From Mesorhizobium sp. WSM4311 (lineage in GTDB: Bacteria > Pseudomonadota > Alphaproteobacteria > Rhizobiales > Rhizobiaceae): a DNA stretch of 64,000 nt. Location of the stretch: assembly GCF_002295115.1 (NCBI RefSeq), contig NZ_NSFV01000010.1, forward strand, positions 118,650-182,649, in the 5' to 3' direction. The notes beneath the pieces were generated by a model. The model ran no database searches. It saw nothing but the letters and a program-made list of their open reading frames with translations, and was not told the origin of the DNA. The position numbers were made by a program, and so were the translations under genes. This document shows positions 42,873 to 51,475 of the stretch, one piece after another; the stretch's first letter is position 1, and each line of letters opens with the position of its first letter.

Positions 42873-43958
42873 TCAGGCGTCTCCGCCGCTCTCCTTCATG
42901 CGCTCGATGATCGCGGCCATCAGCGCCAGGTCGCGGCGGGAATCGGCGAGGTCGGTCAGCGGCTTGGTGCCCTCGATGATATGCCGATGGAAAATCTCCA
43001 ACTCGTTGGAGAAAGCATCGCCGTAAAGCGGCCCGAAGCTTTTCGTTACCGGGCCGAGCGGGCCGGCTTCGGTGACCTCGAGCCTGGTCGGCAGGCTGCG
43101 GATGTAGGGCGTGTCGTAGATGATGCGCACGCGCCTGGTGTTGGAGCGCACCTCGATCATGGCGTCGAACAGGCCGAGGTCGTCGACGACCGCATCATAG
43201 AGACAGGCGAAATGGCCGTAGTCGAAGGTGACCGACGTGTTGGCGCCGCCATTGGTGCGGTGCGCGGCAATCACGCCCTTGGGCTCGCCGATGAGACCGC
43301 GCATCGCCGAGATGTGGTGCGAGGACAGCGCCGTCAGCCCGCGATAGGCGCGCACCAGGTCGGCCGGCGCGTCGGTGCCGACAACCTCGCGGATCAGCGC
43401 GTCACGCTCCCTGGCGCCGCGCGCCAGCAGGGCACGATCAATGTCGTTGGGGTAGAGGATGTTCTGGCTCTTCTTCAGGAAATGCCGGCCCTCCGAGATC
43501 AGGTCGAAGATGCGGACATGGGTGATGTCGGCATGATCAGGCAATTCGTCCTGGGCCGCCAGATAGGCCGGCGCATAGCGGCGCATATAGCCGACGAACA
43601 GGGTCTTCCTGTAGGCCGGCATCAGCGCCAGCAGCTCGTCGATCTCGCGCACCGTGAGACAAGCGGGCTTCTCGAGCAGGATGTGCTTGTCGGCTTGCAT
43701 GGCGGCGCGGACGAAGCGGCTGTGGGTGTCGTCCGACGACAGCACGAAGACGACGTCGATGTCAGGGGAATTGATCAGCGCCTCGGCCGTGTCGAAGGCT
43801 CTTGCGGCATATTCGGATGTGACGAGCGTCACCAGGCTTGGCGAAACGTCGTAAACGCCCGCGATTGCCCAGCGGTCGCGCTGGTCAGCCAGAACGGGCA
43901 GATGGATCGACTGCGCGACCTCTCCAAGACCCACAAGCCCGACACGAAGTGGCGCCAC
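42873..43958 (-). CDS. Gfo/Idh/MocA family oxidoreductase
   Basis: A 361-residue NAD(P)-dependent sugar oxidoreductase. The Rossmann motif GLVGLGEVAQSIH is at the start and the catalytic Lys is in LLEKPACL (about residue 95). A C-terminal alpha/beta domain follows. The GTG at 43958 has AAGGGAG 7 bases upstream; a TTG at 43964 is too close to that site. It lies between the importer ATPase and the amidase on the minus strand and probably acts on the imported sugar or inositol-like compound. Confidence 0.83.
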   Translation of the reverse strand: MAPLRVGLVGLGEVAQSIHLPVLADQRDRWAIAGVYDVSPSLVTLVTSEYAARAFDTAEALINSPDIDVVFVLSSDDTHSRFVRAAMQADKHILLEKPACLTVREIDELLALMPAYRKTLFVGYMRRYAPAYLAAQDELPDHADITHVRIFDLISEGRHFLKKSQNILYPNDIDRALLARGARERDALIREVVGTDAPADLVRAYRGLTALSSHHISAMRGLIGEPKGVIAAHRTNGGANTSVTFDYGHFACLYDAVVDDLGLFDAMIEVRSNTRRVRIIYDTPYIRSLPTRLEVTEAGPLGPVTKSFGPLYGDAFSNELEIFHRHIIEGTKPLTDLADSRRDLALMAAIIERMKESGGDA

Positions 43959-44022
43959 TCTCAAACTCCCTTGATTTCATTTGCGGCCGAGGCGGGCAGC
44001 GATCGATTTCACGGTTGGGCGA

Positions 44023-44787
44023 TCACGCCGCGCCGGTGACCAGCGCGACCAATTCATTGCCTGACGTCTCGGAGGCACGCACCGTCGCTGCCATCTTTCC
44101 CGCCCGCATCACCCAGATCTGGTCGGACAGGCGCCGCACCTGATCGAAATTGTGGCTGACCAGGATGACCGAGACCGACTGTTCACGCAGGCGGCGGATC
44201 AACGCCTCGACATTGGCGGTCTCCTGCACGCCAAGCGCTGCCGTCGGTTCGTCCATCACCACCAGCTTGGCGCCGGAGCCGACGGCGCGGCAGATCGAGA
44301 TCGCCTGCCGCTGGCCGCCAGACAGACGGCGCACACGCTGGTTGATGGACGGCACGTTGATCGACAGGCGCGACAGCATGGAACGCGCCTCGCGTTTCAT
44401 CGCCTTGCGGTCGAGGAAAGCGAAGGGGCCGATGCGGCGCACGAGCTCGCGGTTGAGGAACAGGTTCTGTGCCACCGTCAGTTCGTCGATCAGCGCCAGG
44501 TTCTGGTGCACGGTCTCGATGCCGGCCTTGCGTGCCCCGTCCGGGTTGGAGAAGGGATGTTCGCGGCCATCGAAGACGATCGAGCCGGCATCCGGCATAT
44601 GCACGCCGACCAGGCAGCGGATCAGCGTCGATTTGCCGGCGCCATTGTCGCCGATGACGGCGGTGACTTCGCCCCGGCGCGCCTGGAAGGCGACATCGGT
44701 GAAGGCGCGCACGCCGCCGAAATGCTTGCTCAGACCATTGCAGGCGATGATCGCGTCCGAGGCGGAGGAGGGGCTGACGGCGCTCAT
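44023..44787 (-). CDS. ABC sugar transporter ATP-binding protein, FrcA type
   Basis: A 254-residue single-domain ATPase of the ribose/fructose (CUT2) type. Walker A is GDNGAGKST, signature LSGGQRQAISICRA and Walker B LVVMDEPTAAL. RbsA-type proteins have two such domains in about 500 residues; here there is one, as in rhizobial FrcA. Overlaps the permease gene by 4 bases. Confidence 0.88.
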   Translation of the reverse strand: MSAVSPSSASDAIIACNGLSKHFGGVRAFTDVAFQARRGEVTAVIGDNGAGKSTLIRCLVGVHMPDAGSIVFDGREHPFSNPDGARKAGIETVHQNLALIDELTVAQNLFLNRELVRRIGPFAFLDRKAMKREARSMLSRLSINVPSINQRVRRLSGGQRQAISICRAVGSGAKLVVMDEPTAALGVQETANVEALIRRLREQSVSVILVSHNFDQVRRLSDQIWVMRAGKMAATVRASETSGNELVALVTGAA

Positions 44788-45788
44788 TTCTGGTACCGCA
44801 TGATCAGCGCTGCCAGGACCACGATGGCGCCCACGGCAAGCGGTTGGTAGAAGGCCGAGACGTTGAGCAGCGTCAGCCCGTTGACCAGCGCGGTGAGCAT
44901 CAGCGCGCCGATGGCCGGGCCCAATATGCTGGCGCGGCCGCCGAACAGGCTGACGCCGCCCAGAACCACCGCTGCCACCGAATTCAGGAGCAGGCTGGTG
45001 TTGATCTGCGGCTCGGCCGAGCCGATGCGGGCAACCAGGAGAATGGCTGCGATGCCGGCGCAGAAGCCGGAGATGGTGTAGGCGGCGATCTTGACGCGGT
45101 TGGTGCGGATGCCGAGCGCGCCGGCGCTTTCGACCTGGCCGCCGGTCGCCAAGAGATGGACGCCGAAGCGCGTGTGGTAGAGCGTGATATGCGCCACAAT
45201 GACGGCCGCGATCGCTACCCAGACCGGATAGCCGAACGGTCCGAACGAGCCCGAAGCGAGTTTCAGCAGGAAGGTCGAGCCGACCATGGTCGGTTCGCCG
45301 CCCGACAGGATCAGGCCAAGCCCGGTGATGCCCGACAGCGTGCCGAGCGTCACCACGAAATCGGGGATCTTGCCTGCGGTGATGATGAGGCCGTTGAGGA
45401 AGCCGATGGCGCTGGTGGCGAGCACCGCGAGCACGCAGGCGATGAAGATGCCATAGCCGGCCGCGTTGAGGAGACCGAGGATGATGGCGCCAAGCATGAC
45501 GGCCGCCGCCAGCGACAGGTCGATGCCTGACGTCGTGACGACGAAGGTCTGGCCGATCGACAACACGACCAGGATGGCCGCCGCCAGCAAGAGCGCCTGC
45601 AGATTGGCGACGCTGAGAAAGACCGGCTGGGCGATGCCGAAGACGATGACGAGACCGACCAGGCCGACGACGGATGCCCAGTCGGCCCAGAAGGAAGGAT
45701 CCAGGAGGAGAGCCGACAGGGAGGGGCGGCTCTCCTCCGCCGCGCCCGCCGAATGGGCGACGGGCGCGTTGTCCGTGGGATTGCTCAC
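44784..45788 (-). CDS. ABC sugar transporter permease, RbsC/FrcC type
   Basis: A 334-residue hydrophobic permease starting at GTG. The family segments VTTSGIDLSLAAAVMLGAIIL (about residue 85), GKIPDFVVTLGTLSGITGLGLILSGG and VVLGGVSLFGGRASILGPAIGA (about residue 270) are present. Residues 1-30 form a cytoplasmic tail. About nine membrane segments. Four-base overlaps on both sides show a tight operon with binding protein and ATPase. Confidence 0.88.
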   Translation of the reverse strand: MSNPTDNAPVAHSAGAAEESRPSLSALLLDPSFWADWASVVGLVGLVIVFGIAQPVFLSVANLQALLLAAAILVVLSIGQTFVVTTSGIDLSLAAAVMLGAIILGLLNAAGYGIFIACVLAVLATSAIGFLNGLIITAGKIPDFVVTLGTLSGITGLGLILSGGEPTMVGSTFLLKLASGSFGPFGYPVWVAIAAVIVAHITLYHTRFGVHLLATGGQVESAGALGIRTNRVKIAAYTISGFCAGIAAILLVARIGSAEPQINTSLLLNSVAAVVLGGVSLFGGRASILGPAIGALMLTALVNGLTLLNVSAFYQPLAVGAIVVLAALIMRYQK

Positions 45789-46768
45789 TTCAACATCTCG
45801 CGGAAGGGATCTGGATAATCGCCGCCGGGACGCGGAAAATTCTTCAGCGAGGCGTCGGCATTGTCCTTGTTGATCAGGAGCACGGGTGCGGGCACGTTGG
45901 CGGGCAATTCCTTGCCCTTGGCGGCCAACGCACAGGCTTCGACACCCATGGCGCCGACGACATAGGGATATTGGGCGACGGTGGCCGTGAGTTCGCCCGC
46001 CGCGATCGATTTCAGCGCGTCGACGATGCCGTCGAGGCCGATCACCTTGACGTCCTTGCCCGAGGTCTGCACGGCGCGTTCGACGCCGAGCGCCATGATG
46101 TCGTTGGCGGCGAAGAAGCCGGCGAGATCGGGGTGCGCCGCGAGGATGTCGGTGGCGGCGGTCAACGCCTTCTCACGATCCCAGTCGGCGCTCACCATCA
46201 CCGCCACCTCGAGCTTGCCTTCGACGGCCTGCTTGAAGCCCTTGATGCGGGCATTGGAGCCGACATCGCCGACGATGCCGGCGATCAGCGCCACCTTGGA
46301 GCCCTTCGGCACCAGCTTTAGCATTTCCTCGCCGGCCAGCGCGCCGGCGGCGACATTGTCGGTGCCGATATAGGTCGAGACGGCAAAGCCGGCGGCCTTT
46401 GCCTGTTCGGGGTCGATGGTCGAGTCGATGTTGACGATCGGCTTCTTCTTCTGGGCGACCGGCACCAGCGCCTGGACGAGGTTGGAGACGCTGATCGGGT
46501 TGACCAGGTAGCAATCGAAGTCCTGCATGGCCATGGCGGTCAGACGGTCGGCCTGGCCGGTGGCGTCGCCCATATTGGCGGCGGCCTGGACGCTGACATT
46601 GACGCCACTGGCTTTGCCTTGCTCCTCGATGCCCTTCTGCATGGTCTGGAAGAAGGGGTTGTCGAGGCCCTTGACGATGGCCGCGACCTTGGCCGCGTCC
46701 CCGGCGTGGGCCGAGACGATGGTTGCCAGCAGGCCCGCGCCAAGCGTCAGGCCGTTGAAGATGCGCAT
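45785..46768 (-). CDS. ABC sugar transporter substrate-binding protein, ribose type
   Basis: A 327-residue periplasmic binding protein of the RbsB/FrcB kind. Signal peptide is residues 1-22 (ending VSAHA). The mature start KVAAIVKGLDNPFFQTMQKGI and IIAG-like middle GSKVALIAGIVGDVGSNARIKG are typical, as are ADWDREKAL and FAANDIMALG. GGAGG precedes the ATG at 46768 by about 5 bases, deciding against the longer frame to 46981. First gene of the importer operon. Confidence 0.88.
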   Translation of the reverse strand: MRIFNGLTLGAGLLATIVSAHAGDAAKVAAIVKGLDNPFFQTMQKGIEEQGKASGVNVSVQAAANMGDATGQADRLTAMAMQDFDCYLVNPISVSNLVQALVPVAQKKKPIVNIDSTIDPEQAKAAGFAVSTYIGTDNVAAGALAGEEMLKLVPKGSKVALIAGIVGDVGSNARIKGFKQAVEGKLEVAVMVSADWDREKALTAATDILAAHPDLAGFFAANDIMALGVERAVQTSGKDVKVIGLDGIVDALKSIAAGELTATVAQYPYVVGAMGVEACALAAKGKELPANVPAPVLLINKDNADASLKNFPRPGGDYPDPFREMLK

Positions 46769-47319
46769 TTTGTTCCTCCGCTTCTTGATTGTTGGATGTG
46801 TCTTGTCGGCAAGCCCACGGACGCCAGTGGCCGGTGCTGCGAGAGCCATGCTTGCATCGGCAACGCCGCGCGGCCCGCGGCCCGGCGAACGCCAAACGTC
46901 TCGCGGACGACGGACCCGGTCGGGACCTTTTCCATGCCAGGCATTTCTCCTCCCAGAGCGCTGACCTAGCCCCGTCAGCATTTGCGCATGTTTGATAAAA
47001 AATTGACACGCGTCAAGATTTAAAATGGTGCGAAGCGGTTTTGGCTCGTTGGGCCGCTTTCGACAGATTTCCGGAATTGCCGGCTCGGCAGGGCGGGGCT
47101 CTCACCAGGCTCTGTCGCACCGCCGCCGGCCCGTTTGCCGCCAAGCGGCAATCCATGGGTGCTGCCGTCGCTGTCGCCGCCGAGCAACTGTCAGAAAAAT
47201 ACTGGAGATCAGACATACCAAAACGGCTTGCAAGCGTAAGCTAAAGCTCGCAGAAGTTGTGCAAAAAGCATGCCGTTTGAGAAGGCTTTTACCGTCATCC
47301 AGCATGAAAGGGGGGAATC
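46769..47319. other. 551-base intergenic region, no gene recognised
   Basis: The divergent gap between the sugar-binding protein gene (minus) and the 66-residue orphan (plus). Apart from the dyad at 47003-47016 it contains only short overlapping frames on both strands with no recognisable protein. It becomes A+T-rich around 46990-47030 and 47190-47280, where promoters are expected. Confidence 0.5.
47003..47016 (-). promoter_or_regulatory. Candidate operator and -35 element of the sugar importer operon
   Basis: TTGAC-N4-GTCAA is an inverted repeat. On the minus strand TTGACG (47016-47011) could serve as a -35 box, with AAACAT 17 bases downstream as a weak -10, about 230 bases before the binding-protein start. 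A repressor bound to the dyad would cover the -35 box. Weak prediction. Confidence 0.3.
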
Positions 47320-47520
47320 ATGCCTGACCACAATGCCATGATCCGCACGGCCATCGGACGGTTGCTTTCCGAGAAGACCGGAGTCGCGGTCATTTCCATG
47401 AGAGAGAGTATCACCGAGTTGCTGGCATTGACCGGCGCGGCGCACACCATCGAAACCTTGCAGGACATGCTGCTGGAAATGGCCGAGGTGCGCGGCATGA
47501 CGGTCGTCCTCGACGTTTAG
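47320..47520 (+). CDS. Small orphan protein, 66 residues
   Basis: A 66-residue acidic, leucine-rich protein (starts MPDHNAMIRTAIGRLL, ends GMTVVLDV) with a strong GGGGGG-type ribosome site just before the ATG and a 13-bp terminator hairpin right after its stop. This boxed arrangement supports a real gene. Predicted to be two or three helices and a final strand; no signal peptide and no known family. Confidence 0.6.
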   Translation: MPDHNAMIRTAIGRLLSEKTGVAVISMRESITELLALTGAAHTIETLQDMLLEMAEVRGMTVVLDV

Positions 47521-47529
47521 ATGCAATTC

Positions 47530-47558
47530 CCCGGGAAAGCGCTACGCGCTTTCCCGGG
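47530..47558. terminator. Bidirectional terminator hairpin, 13-bp perfect stem
   Basis: CCCGGGAAAGCGC and GCGCTTTCCCGGG pair perfectly around TAC. It lies between the convergent 66-residue gene (ending 47520) and phnM-like gene (ending 47542), and contains the last codons and TAG of the latter. The stem is strong enough to stop transcription from both sides. Confidence 0.7.
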
Positions 47559-48768
47559 CGGCAGCAGGTAGCCGTTCAGCCGCGACCGGGCCAACGCGTT
47601 CTGCCTTGCCCGCTGGTGCAAGCGTGCCATCACCGTAGATCATGCGGCCGGCGCGGAAGGTGGCGCGGACGCGTGGCACGGGATGGCGGTCGGCCACCAC
47701 GAAATCGGCCAGAAGGCCGGGCTCGATGGCGCCGCGATCGGTGAGCCCCAGGGCGTTGGCCGGGTTGGCGCTTGTCAGCGCCGCCGCCGCCGCGAGGCCA
47801 TTGCCTCGCAGCTCCGCCAGGCCGAGCACGGCCGGCAGGATGGACGCCGGATGGTAGTCGCTGGCCAGTATGTCGAGCAAGCCGGCCTCATAGGCCTGCC
47901 GGGCGGAAAGATTGCCGGAATAGGACTCGCCGCGCAGCGCGTTGGGCGCCCCCATGGCGGTATGCATGCCGAGCCTGCGGGCCTCCTGCGCCGCTTCCAG
48001 GGTCACCGGGAATTCGCTGAGCGCGGCGCCCAGGCCATGCACCAGTTCGACCTTTTCCAGCGTGTCGTCGTCATGCGAGGCGAGCACGATGCCGGCGGCC
48101 TGGGCTCGCGCCGACAGGTCCTGCAGGGCGTTCAGCACATCGCCTTGCCCTTCGCGGCCCGCCATGCGCTTGCCGACGACCTCGGAGGCCGTGGCAACCG
48201 ACATGCCGCGCTCCTTGGCGATGCGGGCAATGTAGAGCTCGACGTCGCGGTATTGACCCTGTCCGGGCGTGTGGTCCATCAGCGAGATCAGGTGCAGCCT
48301 GCCGGCGTCCATCAGCTTCCGCAGCGTGGGAAGCGCCGGGGTGAAGGTCACTTCGAAGCGGGCATGGATGCGGTGGTCGACCAACAGGTGGTCCTTCAAC
48401 CCGGCAATGGTGCCGATGATTTCTGTCGTATGGTCTTCCGAGCGCAGCACGCCGCTGGTGACGCTGGCGCCGATGAAGGAGAGCGCGGCATAGGCGGTGG
48501 TGATGCCGCAGGAGGCGAGCTTCTTGTCGAGCTCGGCAATGCCGATCCGCATCGGCACATGCACGCCGATGCGCGGCTCGACTTCCCTCTCCACCATGTC
48601 GCCATGCATGTCGATGAAGCCGGGCAGCAGCAGGCGGCCGCCGCCCTCGATGTCGGCGTGCCCGACAGGCTTCTCGCGGATCTCGGCGATCCGGCCGTTC
48701 TCGATCCTGACGGCGCCGTTCGGGATGACGCGGTCGCGCAGGACAATTTCGAATTCACTCAGCCACAT
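47542..48768 (-). CDS. phnM: PhnM-like amidohydrolase (alpha-D-ribose 1-methylphosphonate 5-triphosphate diphosphatase family)
   Basis: A 408-residue amidohydrolase of the PhnM family. Family segments are LLLPGFIDMHGDMVEREVEPR (about residues 47-67), LMDHTPGQGQYRD (about 165), LASHDDDTLEKV (about 240) and ILASDYHPASILPAVLGLAE (about 305). PhnM proteins hydrolyse the triphosphate of ribosyl-phosphonates in the C-P lyase pathway. The usual H-T-D-N-L-E of PhnM is H-G-D-M-V-E here, and no other phn gene is nearby, so it may be a paralogue with a changed substrate. The ATG at 48768 matches the normal family start; the frame stays open to 48894. Next upstream on this strand is a PfkB kinase. Confidence 0.8.
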   Translation of the reverse strand: MWLSEFEIVLRDRVIPNGAVRIENGRIAEIREKPVGHADIEGGGRLLLPGFIDMHGDMVEREVEPRIGVHVPMRIGIAELDKKLASCGITTAYAALSFIGASVTSGVLRSEDHTTEIIGTIAGLKDHLLVDHRIHARFEVTFTPALPTLRKLMDAGRLHLISLMDHTPGQGQYRDVELYIARIAKERGMSVATASEVVGKRMAGREGQGDVLNALQDLSARAQAAGIVLASHDDDTLEKVELVHGLGAALSEFPVTLEAAQEARRLGMHTAMGAPNALRGESYSGNLSARQAYEAGLLDILASDYHPASILPAVLGLAELRGNGLAAAAALTSANPANALGLTDRGAIEPGLLADFVVADRHPVPRVRATFRAGRMIYGDGTLAPAGKAERVGPVAAERLPAAARESA

Positions 48769-48992
48769 GTCATGTCTCTTGCAAGGCAGCGATTTCAAGG
48801 TGGATTGCGCGGGCGACAAGGTCGGCGACATCGTTGGGATGATGAAGACGCCGATCATGGCGACGATGCGCCGGCTTGCCGACGCCTCGATCACGATCTC
48901 TCCAGGACATGTTTTCTAGTTCACTCGAATGCCGGTTTCCATTTGATTTTTATGACATTTTCATGAAAGCCGGCCTTGCCGGAGCCACTAAT

Positions 48993-49805
48993 TCAGCCGG
49001 TACGTGATCGTTCCGACAGCCATTCGGCGGTTTGCCGGCTGGCCTGTTCGGCGGAAAGCTCAAGGGTCAGCCCTTGCAGCAGGCCGTGCAGGAAGATCCC
49101 CGCAAAGCAGTCGCCGGCGCCGATCGTGTCGGGCACGGAGACCTGCTTCAGCGGCGTGACGTGATAGAGCGCCTCGCCGTCATAGAGCGAGATCGGCAGC
49201 ATTCCATCGGTCAGCACCAGCGTCCTCAGGCGAGGCCCGGCAATCCTTGATGCCCGCTCCCAGATCGCGTGCGTGTTCTCGCCGGGAAAGTCGGCGCGCG
49301 ATCCGATGACGATGTCGGCCGGGCGGTGCGAGGTGCTGCGCAGCGGAAACTGCGAGACCACCAGCGGGATCGTCCGCAGCGAGGCGACAAGACCGTCGTC
49401 GAGCACCAGGGCGTTGAGATAGGCGGCGTCGCCACTGACAGGCTCCGGTGCGGCGAAGAGAGGGCGCAGCTGGCCGCTGGTGTTCAAAATGGTGCGCTCG
49501 CCGTTCGGCTCGAGCAGGATTTCGGTGAACCGGGTTTCGCCGGCCCACATGGTGACGTAGCCGGTGTCGATGCCGCTCGCCCGCAATTCGGCGAGTGCTG
49601 CCCGGCCATGGCCGTCGTCCATCAGATTGCTGATCAGCCGGACATCATTGCCGAGCTTCGCCAGCCGGGTGCCGGTGTGGAAGCCGCCGCCGCCAAGCCT
49701 GACAACACGATCGGAATAGGTGAGGCGCGCGCCCGAGGCGAGGGGCGAAGACAGCGACCAGACCTGGTCGTGATTGACGTGGCCGACAACGATGACTGTG
49801 CTCAT
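48993..49805 (-). CDS. PfkB-family carbohydrate kinase
   Basis: A 270-residue ribokinase-fold kinase, shorter than the usual 300-320. Substrate-binding LGGGGFHTGTRLAKLG lies near residue 38, and the ATP-site signature DTIGAGDCFAGIFLHGLL near residue 225 holds the catalytic Asp. The ATG at 49805 follows AGGGGA. It lies upstream of the PhnM-like gene with a 224-base gap, so the two may form one unit acting on a phosphorylated ribosyl compound; the sugar substrate is unknown. Confidence 0.82.
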   Translation of the reverse strand: MSTVIVVGHVNHDQVWSLSSPLASGARLTYSDRVVRLGGGGFHTGTRLAKLGNDVRLISNLMDDGHGRAALAELRASGIDTGYVTMWAGETRFTEILLEPNGERTILNTSGQLRPLFAAPEPVSGDAAYLNALVLDDGLVASLRTIPLVVSQFPLRSTSHRPADIVIGSRADFPGENTHAIWERASRIAGPRLRTLVLTDGMLPISLYDGEALYHVTPLKQVSVPDTIGAGDCFAGIFLHGLLQGLTLELSAEQASRQTAEWLSERSRTG

Positions 49806-50116
49806 GATCCCCTGCGTTCGGTCTTCGGTCGCCAGGCCTGGCGCGAGTGCATCGGCGATGAGGCCGCACGGGCATGCTCTTGGCGCACTATGACCGGGGT
49901 CGGCGTCACCGTCGACAAGCGCGTCTTCGTCAAGCGTTCCGGCGTCGGCACGGACGGAGACACCGTCCACGCCATGGCCTTGCGCCTGCCCGACGAACCG
50001 CTCAGGGCTTCCCAGAACCGCGATGAGGCGGAAAGCGGCCAGGAGGCGAAGGTCGCCTCTCAGCCAAACACAGCCAACAATTCACGCAGGCATTCCCGGA
50101 TGCCCGCGCCGCCTGC
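49806..50116. other. 311-base gap, no gene recognised
   Basis: Frames are open on both strands through high GC, but none has a plausible start, ribosome site or recognisable protein. The kinase frame could extend upstream in this gap, but the added residues do not resemble a PfkB N-terminus. Confidence 0.45.
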
Positions 50117-51151
50117 TTACCCGCGCTTCTCAATCACGGCGTAAAGCACGTTGCGGTTCTCGCCGAAGAACACCTTGGCCTCTACCGCGTTGCGGTCGAC
50201 GCTGGCGTTGACGATGTTCCACATGTCGACCTCCGAGCGCAGCAGCAGCACCCAGTCCATGAAGGTTTCGCGGTAGCCGGCGTCAGGGGTGCCCTCGGCG
50301 TAGTTGGCGAACAGGAATGTGCCGTTCGGCTTCAGCATCTGCAGGCAGGTCTTGGTGAGTTTCACGGCGACATTGTGCTGGAGGTAATCGTAGAGGCCCG
50401 AGGCATAGATGAGATCGAACTTGCCGAGCTTGTGGCCCCGCGTCAGCACGGTCCGCACCGAGCCGTCGACGGCCTCGACCGCGGTGCCCTGGAAGTCGCG
50501 TGCGATCAGCCCGACGCTCTGCGGATCCTGGTCGAGCGCGACCCAGCGCTTGAGACGGCCCTCGGCCAGAGCGACGGAGCGGTTGGCTTCGCGCAGATGG
50601 CCGGCGGCGATGGCCAGAACCTCGGTTTCGGGTCCGTTCTTGGCCGCCGCCTCGTCGACATAGCGGGTCAGGAGATCGCGCCGTTCGCGTGCCGCCACGC
50701 ATGACGGAACGTTCTGGGTATGGCTGTAGAGCGCCTTGCCGATCTCCGAGGCGTTGGCCACACTCTCGGCAACATGCGGGTCGCAATAGATGTAGTCGAG
50801 CAGCTGCGCGTCGCCGGAATAGCCCCTGGGCTTGGTGAAGGACCAGTTCGTCAGCGGATCCTCCAGAAAATACTTCAGGATCGGGTGGTTCTGCGCCACC
50901 GGTATCAAGGCCTGCCAGACGTCGGGATGCACCTTGGCCCGCAGCGCGCTGAGCAGCGACAGAAGCCGGCGTACGATCTCGGCGGGATATTTCTGCTGCT
51001 CGATCTGCTGCTGTGTGGCGTGGAGGATGAGCGCCAGTTCCGCACGTGCGGTTTCGAACTCTTCGCCGTGATGCTCGAGCTTACCCCGGGGCAGGCTGCC
51101 GGCGATAATCTCTGCGGTAATCAGGCTTTGCCCATCGAACACGGTTTGCAC
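50117..51151 (-). CDS. Class I SAM-dependent methyltransferase with an N-terminal helical domain
   Basis: A 344-residue protein starting at GTG (51151) with AGGAG 7 bases upstream. Residues 1-150 are helical and contain ILKYFLEDPLTNWSFTKPRG. The methyltransferase core follows with VLAIAAGHLREANRS (motif I-like, residues about 180-194), WVALDQDPQSV (acidic loop) and FDLIYASGLYDYLQ. The combination resembles proteins annotated as hydroxy-fatty-acid methyl ester (extracellular factor) synthases. A signalling-lipid role is only suggested by that resemblance and by the divergent c-di-GMP gene. Confidence 0.72.
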   Translation of the reverse strand: MQTVFDGQSLITAEIIAGSLPRGKLEHHGEEFETARAELALILHATQQQIEQQKYPAEIVRRLLSLLSALRAKVHPDVWQALIPVAQNHPILKYFLEDPLTNWSFTKPRGYSGDAQLLDYIYCDPHVAESVANASEIGKALYSHTQNVPSCVAARERRDLLTRYVDEAAAKNGPETEVLAIAAGHLREANRSVALAEGRLKRWVALDQDPQSVGLIARDFQGTAVEAVDGSVRTVLTRGHKLGKFDLIYASGLYDYLQHNVAVKLTKTCLQMLKPNGTFLFANYAEGTPDAGYRETFMDWVLLLRSEVDMWNIVNASVDRNAVEAKVFFGENRNVLYAVIEKRG

Positions 51152-51165
51152 ACCAGGACTCCTTG

Positions 51166-51182
51166 GTTAACAGTCAGTTAAC
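51166..51182. repeat. Paired GTTAAC sites, possible operator
   Basis: GTTAAC-AGTCA-GTTAAC lies just upstream of the methyltransferase GTG and in the shared region with the GGDEF-EAL gene. Each half is itself a palindrome and their centres are 11 bases apart, about one helical turn. Could be a regulator site covering the divergent promoters. Confidence 0.35.
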
Positions 51183-51475
51183 TTATTGCGTAGAATGCTC
51201 CATTTGCCAACGGCGCTTCGGGCGCATTTTATTGTTATGATTAATTTCCTGCTAACCATCTCAGTTTATTAGCGATATTGCGGATAAGATTCTGGGTCCG
51301 AGTTAACGCAAACTTGTCTGGCGCCATCGCATTTTACCGCGTGGCGATCGTGTCGCGTCCCAAGGAGTCGTCCTGCGTGGGGGCAGAAGCTGGAAGAGAG
51401 TTCGGAGCGCAAAATCCCCCAACCCGGGGATTTGTGAGCGAACGCGCGTCGTCCAGATCGGCCGATACGGTGGAT

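Noticed and set aside
46769..46981. N-terminal extension of the ribose-type binding protein
   Set aside because: A signal peptide begins at the ATG at 46768, preceded by GGAGG; residues upstream would bury it.
49269..50144. Long plus-strand frame antisense to the PfkB kinase
   Set aside because: Arginine/alanine-rich composition typical of the opposite strand of a GC-rich gene, and the kinase has clear catalytic motifs.
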